From: Belliella calami
GTDB lineage: Bacteria; Bacteroidota; Bacteroidia; Cytophagales; Cyclobacteriaceae
Direction of reading: 5' to 3'
Assembly (NCBI RefSeq): GCF_022549695.1
Contig: NZ_JAKZGS010000016.1
Span: 32,078 to 96,077, forward strand
Length of the DNA: 64,000 nucleotides
Part shown: positions 19,048 through 26,912 of the stretch, one piece after another
Numbering within the stretch: the first letter of the stretch is position 1
Layout of the letters: the number at the start of each line of letters is the position of its first letter
Notes under the pieces: model-generated
Seen by the model: only the letters and a program-made list of their open reading frames with translations
What the model was told of the DNA's origin: nothing
The model's database searches: none
Made by a program: the position numbers and the translations under genes

Positions 19048-20259
19048 CTAAAATAAAACTTTATAAATACTCCATGATCCTAAAATCAATGTTATCAGCC
19101 AGATTATTCCTCCAACAATGTTTAGAAACATCGAATTGACATGATTTTTCATGACAGACTTTTTATTTACTATCCATAGGATGTAGGCACTTAGCAGTGG
19201 AAGCAATATTCCATTAGCGACTTGTGCCCAAGTGATCAACTGAACAGGTTTGATTCCTAACGATGAGAAAATTAACCCTAATCCCAAAATGAAAATAATG
19301 CTAAGTCTCATTGGTTTACTTTTGATATCCATAGACCATCCAAAACAGCCGGAGACTACCAAAGCGCCAGCTAAAGGTGCTGTAATTGCCGAAGTGACGC
19401 CTGCAGCAAACAACCCAAATGCCATGAAATACTTTGCGAAAACACCAAGTAATCCTTCTAATCCGACCGCCAAATCAGCAGCTGAATTCACATCTATAGC
19501 ATTGCCCATAGCAGCAGTAACCACGATAGCCATTGAAACGATGCCTCCTAAAACAACGGAAATAATGGTATCAAATCGAATATACTTTAGATCAGATAAT
19601 GTATTCCATTTTTGACTAACCAAAGATGAGTGAAGGAAAAGGTTGTAGGGAACAACAGTTGTCCCGATTAATGCTACTATTGTAATTATATTTTCAGTAC
19701 TTATTTTTGGCACGAAGCCAGCCATTAAATCACTCCAATTTGGACCAAGGACAATTGCATTTGTGATAAATGCAAGACTCATCAATATGACCAACACTGT
19801 CAAATACTTGCTGATTGTTTTGAAACTTCCCAGCATCAAAAGTAATAAAGCTATCGCACCAATGACGAGGTTAAGCAACTTCATCTTAAATTGACCAATA
19901 TTCAAATCAGGCAATAACACAATCAATTCAGCACCCATAGCACCTCCAGAGATGTTTCCAGCTTCATAGGCAGCATTTCCAATTACTACTGCAAGCATCA
20001 CTAGGGAAATCGAAAAATATCTGACAACCCCAATATGGATTGTGTCAGAAATTACTGATGCGAGGCCTTTTTGGGCTAATAGGCCTATTCTAGCAGCCAT
20101 TTCTTGCAATACAATCGTAGCGACAATCGATAGCCCCAATGCCCATAATAAGTCAAAGCCAAAGTTGACTCCTGCGAGTGTACAAACAGTCACTGTACCT
20201 GGACCAATAAAGGCAGCAGCGACCAAGGGCCCAGGTCCTATATATTTTTTCCAACTCAT
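19048..20259 (-). CDS. NRAMP-family-like transporter lacking canonical metal ligands
   Basis: 403 residues from the ATG at 20259 (MSWKKYIGPGPL); a longer frame to 20304 exists, but this start overlaps the upstream stop as ATGA and matches the family. About eleven hydrophobic helices. The first-helix motif, DPGN in Mn/Fe transporters, is GPGT here (19-22), and the sixth-helix MPHN is VPYN (203-206), so the Asp, Asn, Met and His of the metal site are replaced. The LeuT-like fold appears intact, so transport is likely but of another substrate, or by another mechanism. It is coupled to a DUF2891 lipoprotein gene. Confidence 0.85.
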   Translation of the reverse strand: MSWKKYIGPGPLVAAAFIGPGTVTVCTLAGVNFGFDLLWALGLSIVATIVLQEMAARIGLLAQKGLASVISDTIHIGVVRYFSISLVMLAVVIGNAAYEAGNISGGAMGAELIVLLPDLNIGQFKMKLLNLVIGAIALLLLMLGSFKTISKYLTVLVILMSLAFITNAIVLGPNWSDLMAGFVPKISTENIITIVALIGTTVVPYNLFLHSSLVSQKWNTLSDLKYIRFDTIISVVLGGIVSMAIVVTAAMGNAIDVNSAADLAVGLEGLLGVFAKYFMAFGLFAAGVTSAITAPLAGALVVSGCFGWSMDIKSKPMRLSIIFILGLGLIFSSLGIKPVQLITWAQVANGILLPLLSAYILWIVNKKSVMKNHVNSMFLNIVGGIIWLITLILGSWSIYKVLF

Positions 20260-21359
20260 TTGGCACCTTGTTGCAAGGCATACACTGCAAAGCTTCCGAG
20301 CCAATGTGTACCCTCGTAGTTATCATCTACAATGGAGGGAAGCGAATAATTGATATGTTCGTTAGCAATGACATCCAAATGCCCATATTGACTCGGGTAT
20401 GCTCTGGATAGTCCGTAAATACACCAAGCTCTACTAAAATTCAACCCATCTAAATGGACTAATTTCCCATCTGTTCTATCACTTACTTCACCAGGTGCCA
20501 GCTGAAAATCTTTATTTTTAAGTCCAGGCATAAATTTCGTTACCCATTTGTCAAAGGCTTCTTTTTCCAAAACCTTTCGCATAATATCCAATTCCTGAAA
20601 ACAGGGTGATAAAAAATCATATCCGCTAGGTTCCCAATCCAATGGGCAGTTTTCATCATTCAAAAACCAATCCTTAGCACGTTGGCGGATCATTTCTGAC
20701 AGGTTCTTTTCATTGACAGTTTCGGCATAATCAAATGCAAGTGACATCCCGAAAGCAATATTGCTGTGTTCTCCTACGCGAATTGGATAGTTTAATTTGG
20801 GTAGAAAGTCAAGATATTTTTTTACCATTAGATCAGTCAGTGGCTGAAGATTCTTTTCCAATTGCTTTGCAACAGGATCGTCCCAAAGGTAAAGTTCCTC
20901 TGCCAACTTCAATACCCAAGCCCAGCCATAAGTTCTTTCATAACTTGAATTTTGAGGTTGAAAAAAGTAATTTACTTCAGCTAGAATATTTTGATAACTG
21001 ATATTCTCCAACAGAATTTCTTTTATTTCTTCTTTATTTTCCAAATCTGGAAATTGACGAAGCAAACTGACTAGCATCCAATGTCCATGAACGCTTGAAT
21101 GCCAGTCAAAACAACCGTAGAATGCTGGATGAAGTTCTTTGGGCCCTTTTAGATAATCTTCAGAAGCCAAAGTTTGGTTGAGTTTGTTTGGGTATTCCAC
21201 CTGTAGACAATGAAGAGGCATTTTTGCAAGCCTATTAGCTTCTTGGATCGTCAAATTAATAGTTTCAATTTTTTCTTTCGGTTCGGGTTTCTGGCAAGAA
21301 AAAATGATGGCAAATAGAGTGATAATTGAAATTACTGATTTCTGCATTCGTTTTAGCAT
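20256..21359 (-). CDS. DUF2891 lipoprotein
   Basis: 367 residues. A lipoprotein signal ends at Cys22 (IIFSC), predicting a membrane anchor facing the periplasm. The DUF2891 core is evident from HPAFYGCFDWHSSVHGHW and the many aromatic and helical segments, which resemble an alpha/alpha-barrel. The biochemical role of the family is unknown. The last four bases (ATGA) overlap the start of the NRAMP-like gene, so the two proteins are probably made together and may act together at the envelope. A second ATG at 21347 is an alternative start. Confidence 0.88.
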   Translation of the reverse strand: MLKRMQKSVISIITLFAIIFSCQKPEPKEKIETINLTIQEANRLAKMPLHCLQVEYPNKLNQTLASEDYLKGPKELHPAFYGCFDWHSSVHGHWMLVSLLRQFPDLENKEEIKEILLENISYQNILAEVNYFFQPQNSSYERTYGWAWVLKLAEELYLWDDPVAKQLEKNLQPLTDLMVKKYLDFLPKLNYPIRVGEHSNIAFGMSLAFDYAETVNEKNLSEMIRQRAKDWFLNDENCPLDWEPSGYDFLSPCFQELDIMRKVLEKEAFDKWVTKFMPGLKNKDFQLAPGEVSDRTDGKLVHLDGLNFSRAWCIYGLSRAYPSQYGHLDVIANEHINYSLPSIVDDNYEGTHWLGSFAVYALQQGAK

Positions 21360-21461
21360 AATGATAGTTTCGATTAGATGTGGTAAAAGTAGAGAAACAC
21401 ATTTTTTAATATTCGAAAATTAAGCCTTAATTTATGGAAACTTGCTAATATCTGTTCAAAA

Positions 21462-22538
21462 ATGCTAAAACTCTTTGTATTGATTTTCAAAATTGTTGTT
21501 TCGCTAATCGTTTTGATTGGATTGGCTATTCTTTTAAGCTATAGATCAGATATTGATCCAGAAGTTTTAGTGGAGAAATATTCAAGTGAATCTTCCTATT
21601 TTGTCCATGTAGAAGGCATGGACCTACATGTAAAGGTAAAAGGGGAAGGAGAGCCTATATTTTTGATTCATGGGAGTTTTTCATCACTCCATGCTTGGCA
21701 AGATTGGGAAGAAGAACTTTCACAATATTTTATGACAATATCCATGGATTTACCTGGGCATGGCTTGACAGGTCCGGATCCCCAAAAGCGCTACAATGTC
21801 AACGACTACGCAAGTTTGCTTTTTGTATTGGCTGATAACTTGGGTTTGGAGGAATTTCACATAGCAGGCAATTCTATGGGTGGTGGAGTAGCTTTAAAAA
21901 TGGCATCAGATAAGCCTGAGCGAGTACTTTCATTGAATTTAATTGATTCTTCTGGGGCACCTCGAAAAATTTCTGATAATACAGAACCAACAGCCAAAAG
22001 GAAAAATACTACACCTTCAATTATTCGACTTGCTCAAACGCCACTATTTTCAAAAATACTTCTGAAATGTACCCCGGAATTTTTGTTTAGCAGAAATCTC
22101 AAGCAGGTCTATTATGATCAGAGAAAAATCAAGCCTCAACAAGTCACGCGCTATTATGAATTGATGCGAAGAGAGGGAAATAGACAGGCTACAATCGATC
22201 GTCTGACTTCTAGGAAACCTTTGGAAATAGATTTCGAAAAGATAAAAATGCCTGTTTTGATCACCTGGGGAAGGGAAGATACATGGATTCCTTTGGCGAA
22301 TGGCAATATCTTGGCGGAAGCCATTCCCGGCTCCAAACTGAAGGTTTTCGATCAAGCTGGTCATGTACCAATGGAAGAAATACCGACAGAGACTGTCGCA
22401 GAATATTTGTCATTTCTAGGGATTCAGTCGAATATCGACTACTTTTCAGCTCCCAAATATTATAGTCATGTCGGTAGAAAATCCAATTTATTTCCTTTTG
22501 TTAATTCAGACATTTCTTCTTTGCTACCTGATTTATAA
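21462..22538 (+). CDS. Membrane-anchored alpha/beta-hydrolase with long C-terminal tail
   Basis: 358 residues. An N-terminal hydrophobic helix (about 5-26) serves as anchor or signal. Hydrolase motifs: oxyanion HGSFSSLHAW, MDLPGHG, nucleophile Ser138 in GNSMGG, Asp273 in WGREDTW and His301 in QAGHVP. The fold should end near residue 320 (AEYLSFLG), but the frame runs about 38 residues further and overlaps the first 71 bases of rmuC. That tail looks non-conserved and may be a read-through after a lost stop or frameshift. Substrate unknown. Confidence 0.88.
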   Translation: MLKLFVLIFKIVVSLIVLIGLAILLSYRSDIDPEVLVEKYSSESSYFVHVEGMDLHVKVKGEGEPIFLIHGSFSSLHAWQDWEEELSQYFMTISMDLPGHGLTGPDPQKRYNVNDYASLLFVLADNLGLEEFHIAGNSMGGGVALKMASDKPERVLSLNLIDSSGAPRKISDNTEPTAKRKNTTPSIIRLAQTPLFSKILLKCTPEFLFSRNLKQVYYDQRKIKPQQVTRYYELMRREGNRQATIDRLTSRKPLEIDFEKIKMPVLITWGREDTWIPLANGNILAEAIPGSKLKVFDQAGHVPMEEIPTETVAEYLSFLGIQSNIDYFSAPKYYSHVGRKSNLFPFVNSDISSLLPDL

Positions 22539-23718
22539 ACAAAGTCAGAAAGGAAGAGGCGATCAAGAAAGAAAAGCGGAGTTTCAGGATCTCAAAAGTG
22601 AGCTGAACAAACAAATGCAATCCAATAGAGCAGAGATCAATCAAGGGTTGATGCATCAGTTTGGATTGGTTTTCGAATCATTGCGAGCCAATAGTAAAGA
22701 GCAATCAGAAGTTTTGAGGGATTTTGGAAAGCTTTTTAGGGAAAATGTCAAGGAATTCAATGAGCTACAAAGAGAGAAATTTCAAGAGTTGATCCAAAGG
22801 CAGGAGCGAATGCTCCAATCTACCGAAGAGCGTCTGGAGAAAATGCGTGAAACGGTTGATGAAAAACTTCAAAAAACACTGGAAACTAGACTTGGTCAAT
22901 CTTTTGAACTTGTGACCAAACAGCTTTTGGCAGTTCAAAAAGGTTTGGGTGAAATGCAGAATCTTGCCACAGGGGTAGGGGACCTAAAGCGCGTATTGAG
23001 CAACGTAAAAACACGAGGAGTGCTTGGTGAATACCAGTTGCAGGCAATTTTGGAAAATGTACTGGCACCAGATCAATATGAATACAATGTTCAACTGAAA
23101 AAAGGTATCACTGAGCGGGTAGAATATGCTATCAAAATGCCAGGGAATTCCGATGATGGACCGATCTATCTACCAATTGATGCTAAATTTCCCCAAGAAT
23201 CCTATTACAGATTGCTTGATGCTTATGATTTAGGCGAAAAAGTTCTAATCGATACTGCGAAAATTGAGTTGTTCAAAGCAGTAAAAAAAGCAGCACAAGA
23301 TATCAGCAACAAATATATAATCCCTCCATATACTACAGATTTTGCCATACTTTTTCTTCCAATGGAAAGTCTTTATGCTGAGATCATCAGAGATGGAGAT
23401 CTAGCACAGCTATTGCAGAGAGAGTATAAAGTCATTTTGGTAGGACCTACCACATTGGCTGCAATGTTGAATAGCCTTCAAATGGGTTTCAAGACCTTAG
23501 CAATCCAACAAAGAAGTAGTGAAGTCTGGAAAGTTTTGGGAGCCGTGAAAGCCGAATTTTCAAAGTTTGGAGATTTGATTAGCAAAGCACAAAAGAAGAT
23601 AACCGAGGCAAGCACTGATTTGGATACTTTGGTAGGAACTAGAACAAGAGTAATCCAAAGGAAGTTGAAGGAAATAGAAGAACTACCCGAAGAAGAGGGG
23701 AAAAAACTATTGGATTAA
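22468..23718 (+). CDS. rmuC: DNA recombination protein RmuC
   Basis: 416 residues. One N-terminal membrane helix (about 7-22), then a long coiled coil (about 30-150) rich in Glu, Gln, Arg and Lys, then the RmuC nuclease-like domain with RGVLGEYQLQAILENVL, LPIDAKFP and the FLPMESLYAE segment. RmuC limits DNA inversions and rearrangements in E. coli. The ATG at 22468 lies within the preceding hydrolase frame but is needed for the membrane helix. The neighbourhood holds several tandem repeat arrays; a functional link is only speculation. Confidence 0.92.
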   Translation: MSVENPIYFLLLIQTFLLCYLIYKQSQKGRGDQERKAEFQDLKSELNKQMQSNRAEINQGLMHQFGLVFESLRANSKEQSEVLRDFGKLFRENVKEFNELQREKFQELIQRQERMLQSTEERLEKMRETVDEKLQKTLETRLGQSFELVTKQLLAVQKGLGEMQNLATGVGDLKRVLSNVKTRGVLGEYQLQAILENVLAPDQYEYNVQLKKGITERVEYAIKMPGNSDDGPIYLPIDAKFPQESYYRLLDAYDLGEKVLIDTAKIELFKAVKKAAQDISNKYIIPPYTTDFAILFLPMESLYAEIIRDGDLAQLLQREYKVILVGPTTLAAMLNSLQMGFKTLAIQQRSSEVWKVLGAVKAEFSKFGDLISKAQKKITEASTDLDTLVGTRTRVIQRKLKEIEELPEEEGKKLLD

Positions 23719-23759
23719 GAAACTATCCTGTAGTTTTAGTTTTAATTAAGAATGAGTTT

Positions 23760-24419
23760 ATGAAATATGTATTTGCAATAGTTGTGTTTTTTCAGTTTTT
23801 GGGCGTTCAAGCACAAGAAGTATATGAAGTAGATCCAGAAGAAAGAAATAATTCTATCGTCATAGCCAAAACAGCCCAAGACATGATTTCAAAAGGGAAT
23901 TATGAAACGGCATCTAAAATTTTGGAACCTGTGATGGATAAAGACCCTACATTTCATCCAGCTTATGTCAATTATTACAATGCTATCAGAAATATTCCTC
24001 AAAAAACAGATAAATTGATTGAAGCCCTGAAATCAGCAATGGAAATATTTGAGGAAGATGATGAGTTAGCTTATTATTTGGGAAATATTTATCAAGAAAG
24101 AAAGCAATATGATGATGCTATCAAGGCCTATTCATCAGCGATAGCATATAGCAAAATCAACGGAGAAGATTTTCCAATTGTTTGGGCTTATCATTTCAAC
24201 AGAGGTAATTGCCATTTGAAAACAAAAAAATTTGAAAGAGCTATCTCTGATTATGACTATGCCTTGAAGCTGAGCCCCGACAACTCAGATATTTTGACCA
24301 ATAGAGGAACGAGTCATTACCAAGCCAATAACACTGTTAAGGCCTGTGAGGACTGGAAAGAGGCAAAGCGTTTAGGGAATAATTCTGTAGATAAATATCT
24401 CAATTCATTTTGTAAATAA
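23760..24419 (+). CDS. Exported tetratricopeptide-repeat protein
   Basis: 219 residues with a signal peptide (MKYVFAIVVFFQFLGVQAQ). At least four TPR-like helix pairs follow, the clearest being ELAYYLGNIYQERKQYDDAI and HFNRGNCHLKTKKFERAISD. TPR proteins mediate protein contacts; partners are unknown. It sits 41 bp after rmuC on the same strand, so read-through is possible. Immediately downstream begins the RAYT-linked repeat block. Confidence 0.85.
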   Translation: MKYVFAIVVFFQFLGVQAQEVYEVDPEERNNSIVIAKTAQDMISKGNYETASKILEPVMDKDPTFHPAYVNYYNAIRNIPQKTDKLIEALKSAMEIFEEDDELAYYLGNIYQERKQYDDAIKAYSSAIAYSKINGEDFPIVWAYHFNRGNCHLKTKKFERAISDYDYALKLSPDNSDILTNRGTSHYQANNTVKACEDWKEAKRLGNNSVDKYLNSFCK

Positions 24420-24443
24420 TTGAATAATAGATGATAATGAATA

Positions 24444-25525
24444 GGGATGGTGCTTTAGCCCATCCTGAAAGGTTAGAATTTCTATTCAGGCTTTAGCCGA
24501 ATTTTTTTTATCAGATCTGAAATCAACCAATCCTAATATGAAAAGATCTAGGGATTTATTTTTTGGCTAAAGCCTGAAATATACAATATTCTATCATTTT
24601 CCTCCAGCTAAAGCAGGAGGGAATTGAATAGCGGATTAATCTCAATATGAAGTGGAAATTTTGCTGGCTATTGCCAAATTAATTTATTGAGCTATTAAAA
24701 TAAATAGGGATGGTGCTTTAGCCCATCCTGAAAGGTTAGAATTTCTATTCAGGCTTTAGCCGAATTTTTTTTATCAGATCTGAAATCAACCAATCCTAAT
24801 TTGAAAAGATCTAGGGATTTATTTTTTGGCTAAAGCCTGAAATATACAATATTCTATCATGTTCCTCCAGCTAAAGCAGGAGGCAATTGAATAGCGGATT
24901 AATCTCAATATGAAGTGGAAATTTTGCTGGCTATTGCCAAATTAATTTATTGAGCTATTAAAATGAATAGGGATGGTGCTTTAGCCCATCCTGAAAGGTT
25001 AGAATTTCTATTCAGGCTTTAGCCGAATTTTTTTTATCAGATCTGAAATCAACCAATCCTAATATGAAAAGATCTAGGGATTTATTTTTTGGCTAAAGCC
25101 TGAAATATACAATATTCTATCATTTTCCTCCAGCTAAAGCAGGAGGGAATTGAATAGCGGATTAATCTCAATATGAAGTGGAAATTTTGCTGGCTATTGC
25201 CAAATTAATTTATTGAGCTATTAAAATAAATAGGGATGGTGCTTTAGCCCATCCTGAAAGGTTAGAATTTCTATTCAGGCTTTAGCCGAATTTTTTTTTG
25301 ATCAATTCTTAAATCAATCAATCCTAATTTGAAAAGATCTAGGGATTTATTTTTTGGCTAAAGCCTGAAATATACAATATTCTATCATTTTCCTCCAGCT
25401 AAAGCAGGAGGCACTTAAATAGCGGATTAATCTCAATATGAAGTGGAAATTTTGCTGGCTATTGCCAAATTAATTTATTGAGCTATTAAAATGAATAGGG
25501 ATGGTGCTTTAGCCGATACTAAAAG
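24444..25525. repeat. Tandem array of 263-bp palindromic (REP-like) units, array 1
   Basis: Units start at 24444, 24707, 24970 and 25233, with a partial fifth at 25498. Each has four imperfect palindromes: (a) GGATGG-T-GC-TTTA-GC-CCATCC (24444-24465 in unit 1), (b) CAGGCTTTAGCC (24487-24498), (c) GGCTAAAGCCTG (24565-24576) and (d) CCTCC-A-GC-TAAA-GC-A-GGAGG (24601-24620). b and c are exact 12-base reverse complements. Units 1 and 3 share variants (aatatg, gaggg, aataaatag at the junction), as do units 2 and 4 in part (aatttg, atgaatag), so the array grew by doubling a ~526-bp dimer. Linkers are about 85-90 bases. Confidence 0.95.
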
Positions 25526-25634
25526 AAATTCTAATTTGGATTTTAGTCTTTCAAAAATAATTAGGATTCGAAAAAAACTAAATGTAAATTTTGATTTTAA
25601 AATTGTTTTAATCGTTCAACCTTAATTTTTATTT

Positions 25635-26087
25635 ATGTCTTACATAAAAGTTTACATACATTTTGTTTGGAGCACGAAAAACAGAGAGCCTCAGCTTGTA
25701 ACAAAAGAAATAAGGAAAATGGTGTGGAGCCATATTCAAGAGAATGTAAAGAAAAAAGGGATATTTATCGATTTTGTAAATGGATATTCAGACCATTGCC
25801 ATTGCTTGGTTTCTTTGGGGGTAGATCAAAGTATTCAAAAAGTAATGCAATTAATAAAGGGAGAATCATCATTTTGGATAAATAGAAACGATATAATTGT
25901 TCCTACTTTGGGTGGGAAAAAATTTGAGTGGCAAGATGAATATTTTGCTGTTTCAGTTTCAGAATCTATGATTGAGAAAGTAAGGAACTATATAAAAAAA
26001 CAGGAAGAGCACCATAGTAAGAAAACTTATCAAGAAGAGTTTGATGAATTCATTAATAAATTTGGGTTTACTAAATTCCATGATTAA
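25635..26087 (+). CDS. REP-associated tyrosine transposase (IS200/IS605-like Y1 transposase)
   Basis: 150 residues, the usual size for single-domain Y1 transposases. It starts YIKVYIHFVWSTKNREP, the family's first strand. The metal-binding HUH motif is His54-Cys-His56 in SDHCHCLVSL, and the catalytic Tyr is Tyr119 in VRNYIKKQEEHH. These enzymes nick and join single-stranded DNA at hairpins. No IS ends in the classical sense are visible; instead palindrome (a) of a repeat unit lies upstream (25498) and palindrome (d) downstream (26100-26119), so the gene occupies the inside of a repeat unit. This fits a domesticated RAYT that moves REP units. No disabling mutation is visible. Confidence 0.92.
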   Translation: MSYIKVYIHFVWSTKNREPQLVTKEIRKMVWSHIQENVKKKGIFIDFVNGYSDHCHCLVSLGVDQSIQKVMQLIKGESSFWINRNDIIVPTLGGKKFEWQDEYFAVSVSESMIEKVRNYIKKQEEHHSKKTYQEEFDEFINKFGFTKFHD

Positions 26088-26099
26088 AACCTTTTATTT

Positions 26100-26790
26100 C
26101 CTCCAGCTAAAGCAGGAGGCAATTGAATATAGGAGCAAATCTAAACACAGGAGCAAATCTAAATATATGATGCAATTCAAAAGGAAAGAATTTTATCATG
26201 TTTTAGAGAGTTTTAATGAATAGGGATGGTGCTTTAGACCATCCATAAAGTATTAAATTTCTATAGCCGAATTTTTTTGATCAGATCTGAAATCAACCAA
26301 TCCTAATTTGAAAAGATCTAGGGATTTATTTTTGGCTAAAGCCTGAAATCTTCATTATTCTATCATTTTCCTCCAGCTAAAGTAGGAGGCAATTGAATAC
26401 TGGACCAAATCTAAACACAGGAGCAAATCTAAATATATGATGCAATTCAAAAGGAAAGAATCTTATCATGTTTTAGAGAGTTTTAATGAATAGGGATGGT
26501 GCTTTAGCCCATCCTGAAAGGTTAGAATTTCTATTCAGGCTTTAGCCGAATTTTTTTGATCAGGTCTGAAATCAACCAATCCTAATTTGAAAAGATCTAG
26601 GGATTTATTTTTGGCTAAAGCCTGAAATGCACATTATTCTATCATGTTCCTCCAGCTAAAGCAGGAGGCAATTGAATACTGGACCAAATCTAAACACAGG
26701 AGCAAATCTAAATATATGATGCAATTCAAAAGGAAAGAATCTTATCATGTTTTAGAGAGTTTTAATGAATTAAGAATGGTGCTTTAGGCT
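26100..26790. repeat. Second array of ~270-bp REP-like units, with a different linker
   Basis: A palindrome (d) at 26100-26119 closes the RAYT-bearing unit. Units then start at 26223 and 26493 (period 270), with a degraded start near 26771. The palindrome core is that of array 1, but the linker between (d) and the next (a) is another sequence of about 100 bases containing twice GGAGCAAATCTAAA and the run TGATGCAATTCAAAAGG. The first unit has a shortened (b). The linker type changes exactly at the transposase gene. Confidence 0.92.
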
Positions 26791-26876
26791 AGATGAATCA
26801 TAAGACAATTTTTCTATAATTTTTAAATATTGTAATCTTCCAATCCCTTTCTCCCAATTAATTCATTCTAAGTCAT

Positions 26877-26884
26877 TACATTTG
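26877..26884 (+). promoter_or_regulatory. Candidate -7 promoter element of trkA-trkH
   Basis: TACATTTG fits the Bacteroidota -7 consensus TAnnTTTG and ends 28 bp before the trkA ATG. No convincing TTG -33 element was found at the expected spacing, so support is moderate. Confidence 0.4.
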
Positions 26885-26912
26885 TGGTCAAATCAAATGA
26901 TATTTCACCTAT

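Noticed and set aside
26041..26223. 60-codon frame across the transposase end and the repeat linker
   Set aside because: Built from repeat sequence and an out-of-frame transposase end; not conserved between units.
24444..26790. CRISPR-like array or classical IS200 element
   Set aside because: Repeats are long units with four palindromes rather than repeat-spacer, and the transposase gene is not bounded by a single pair of IS ends but lies inside a repeat unit.
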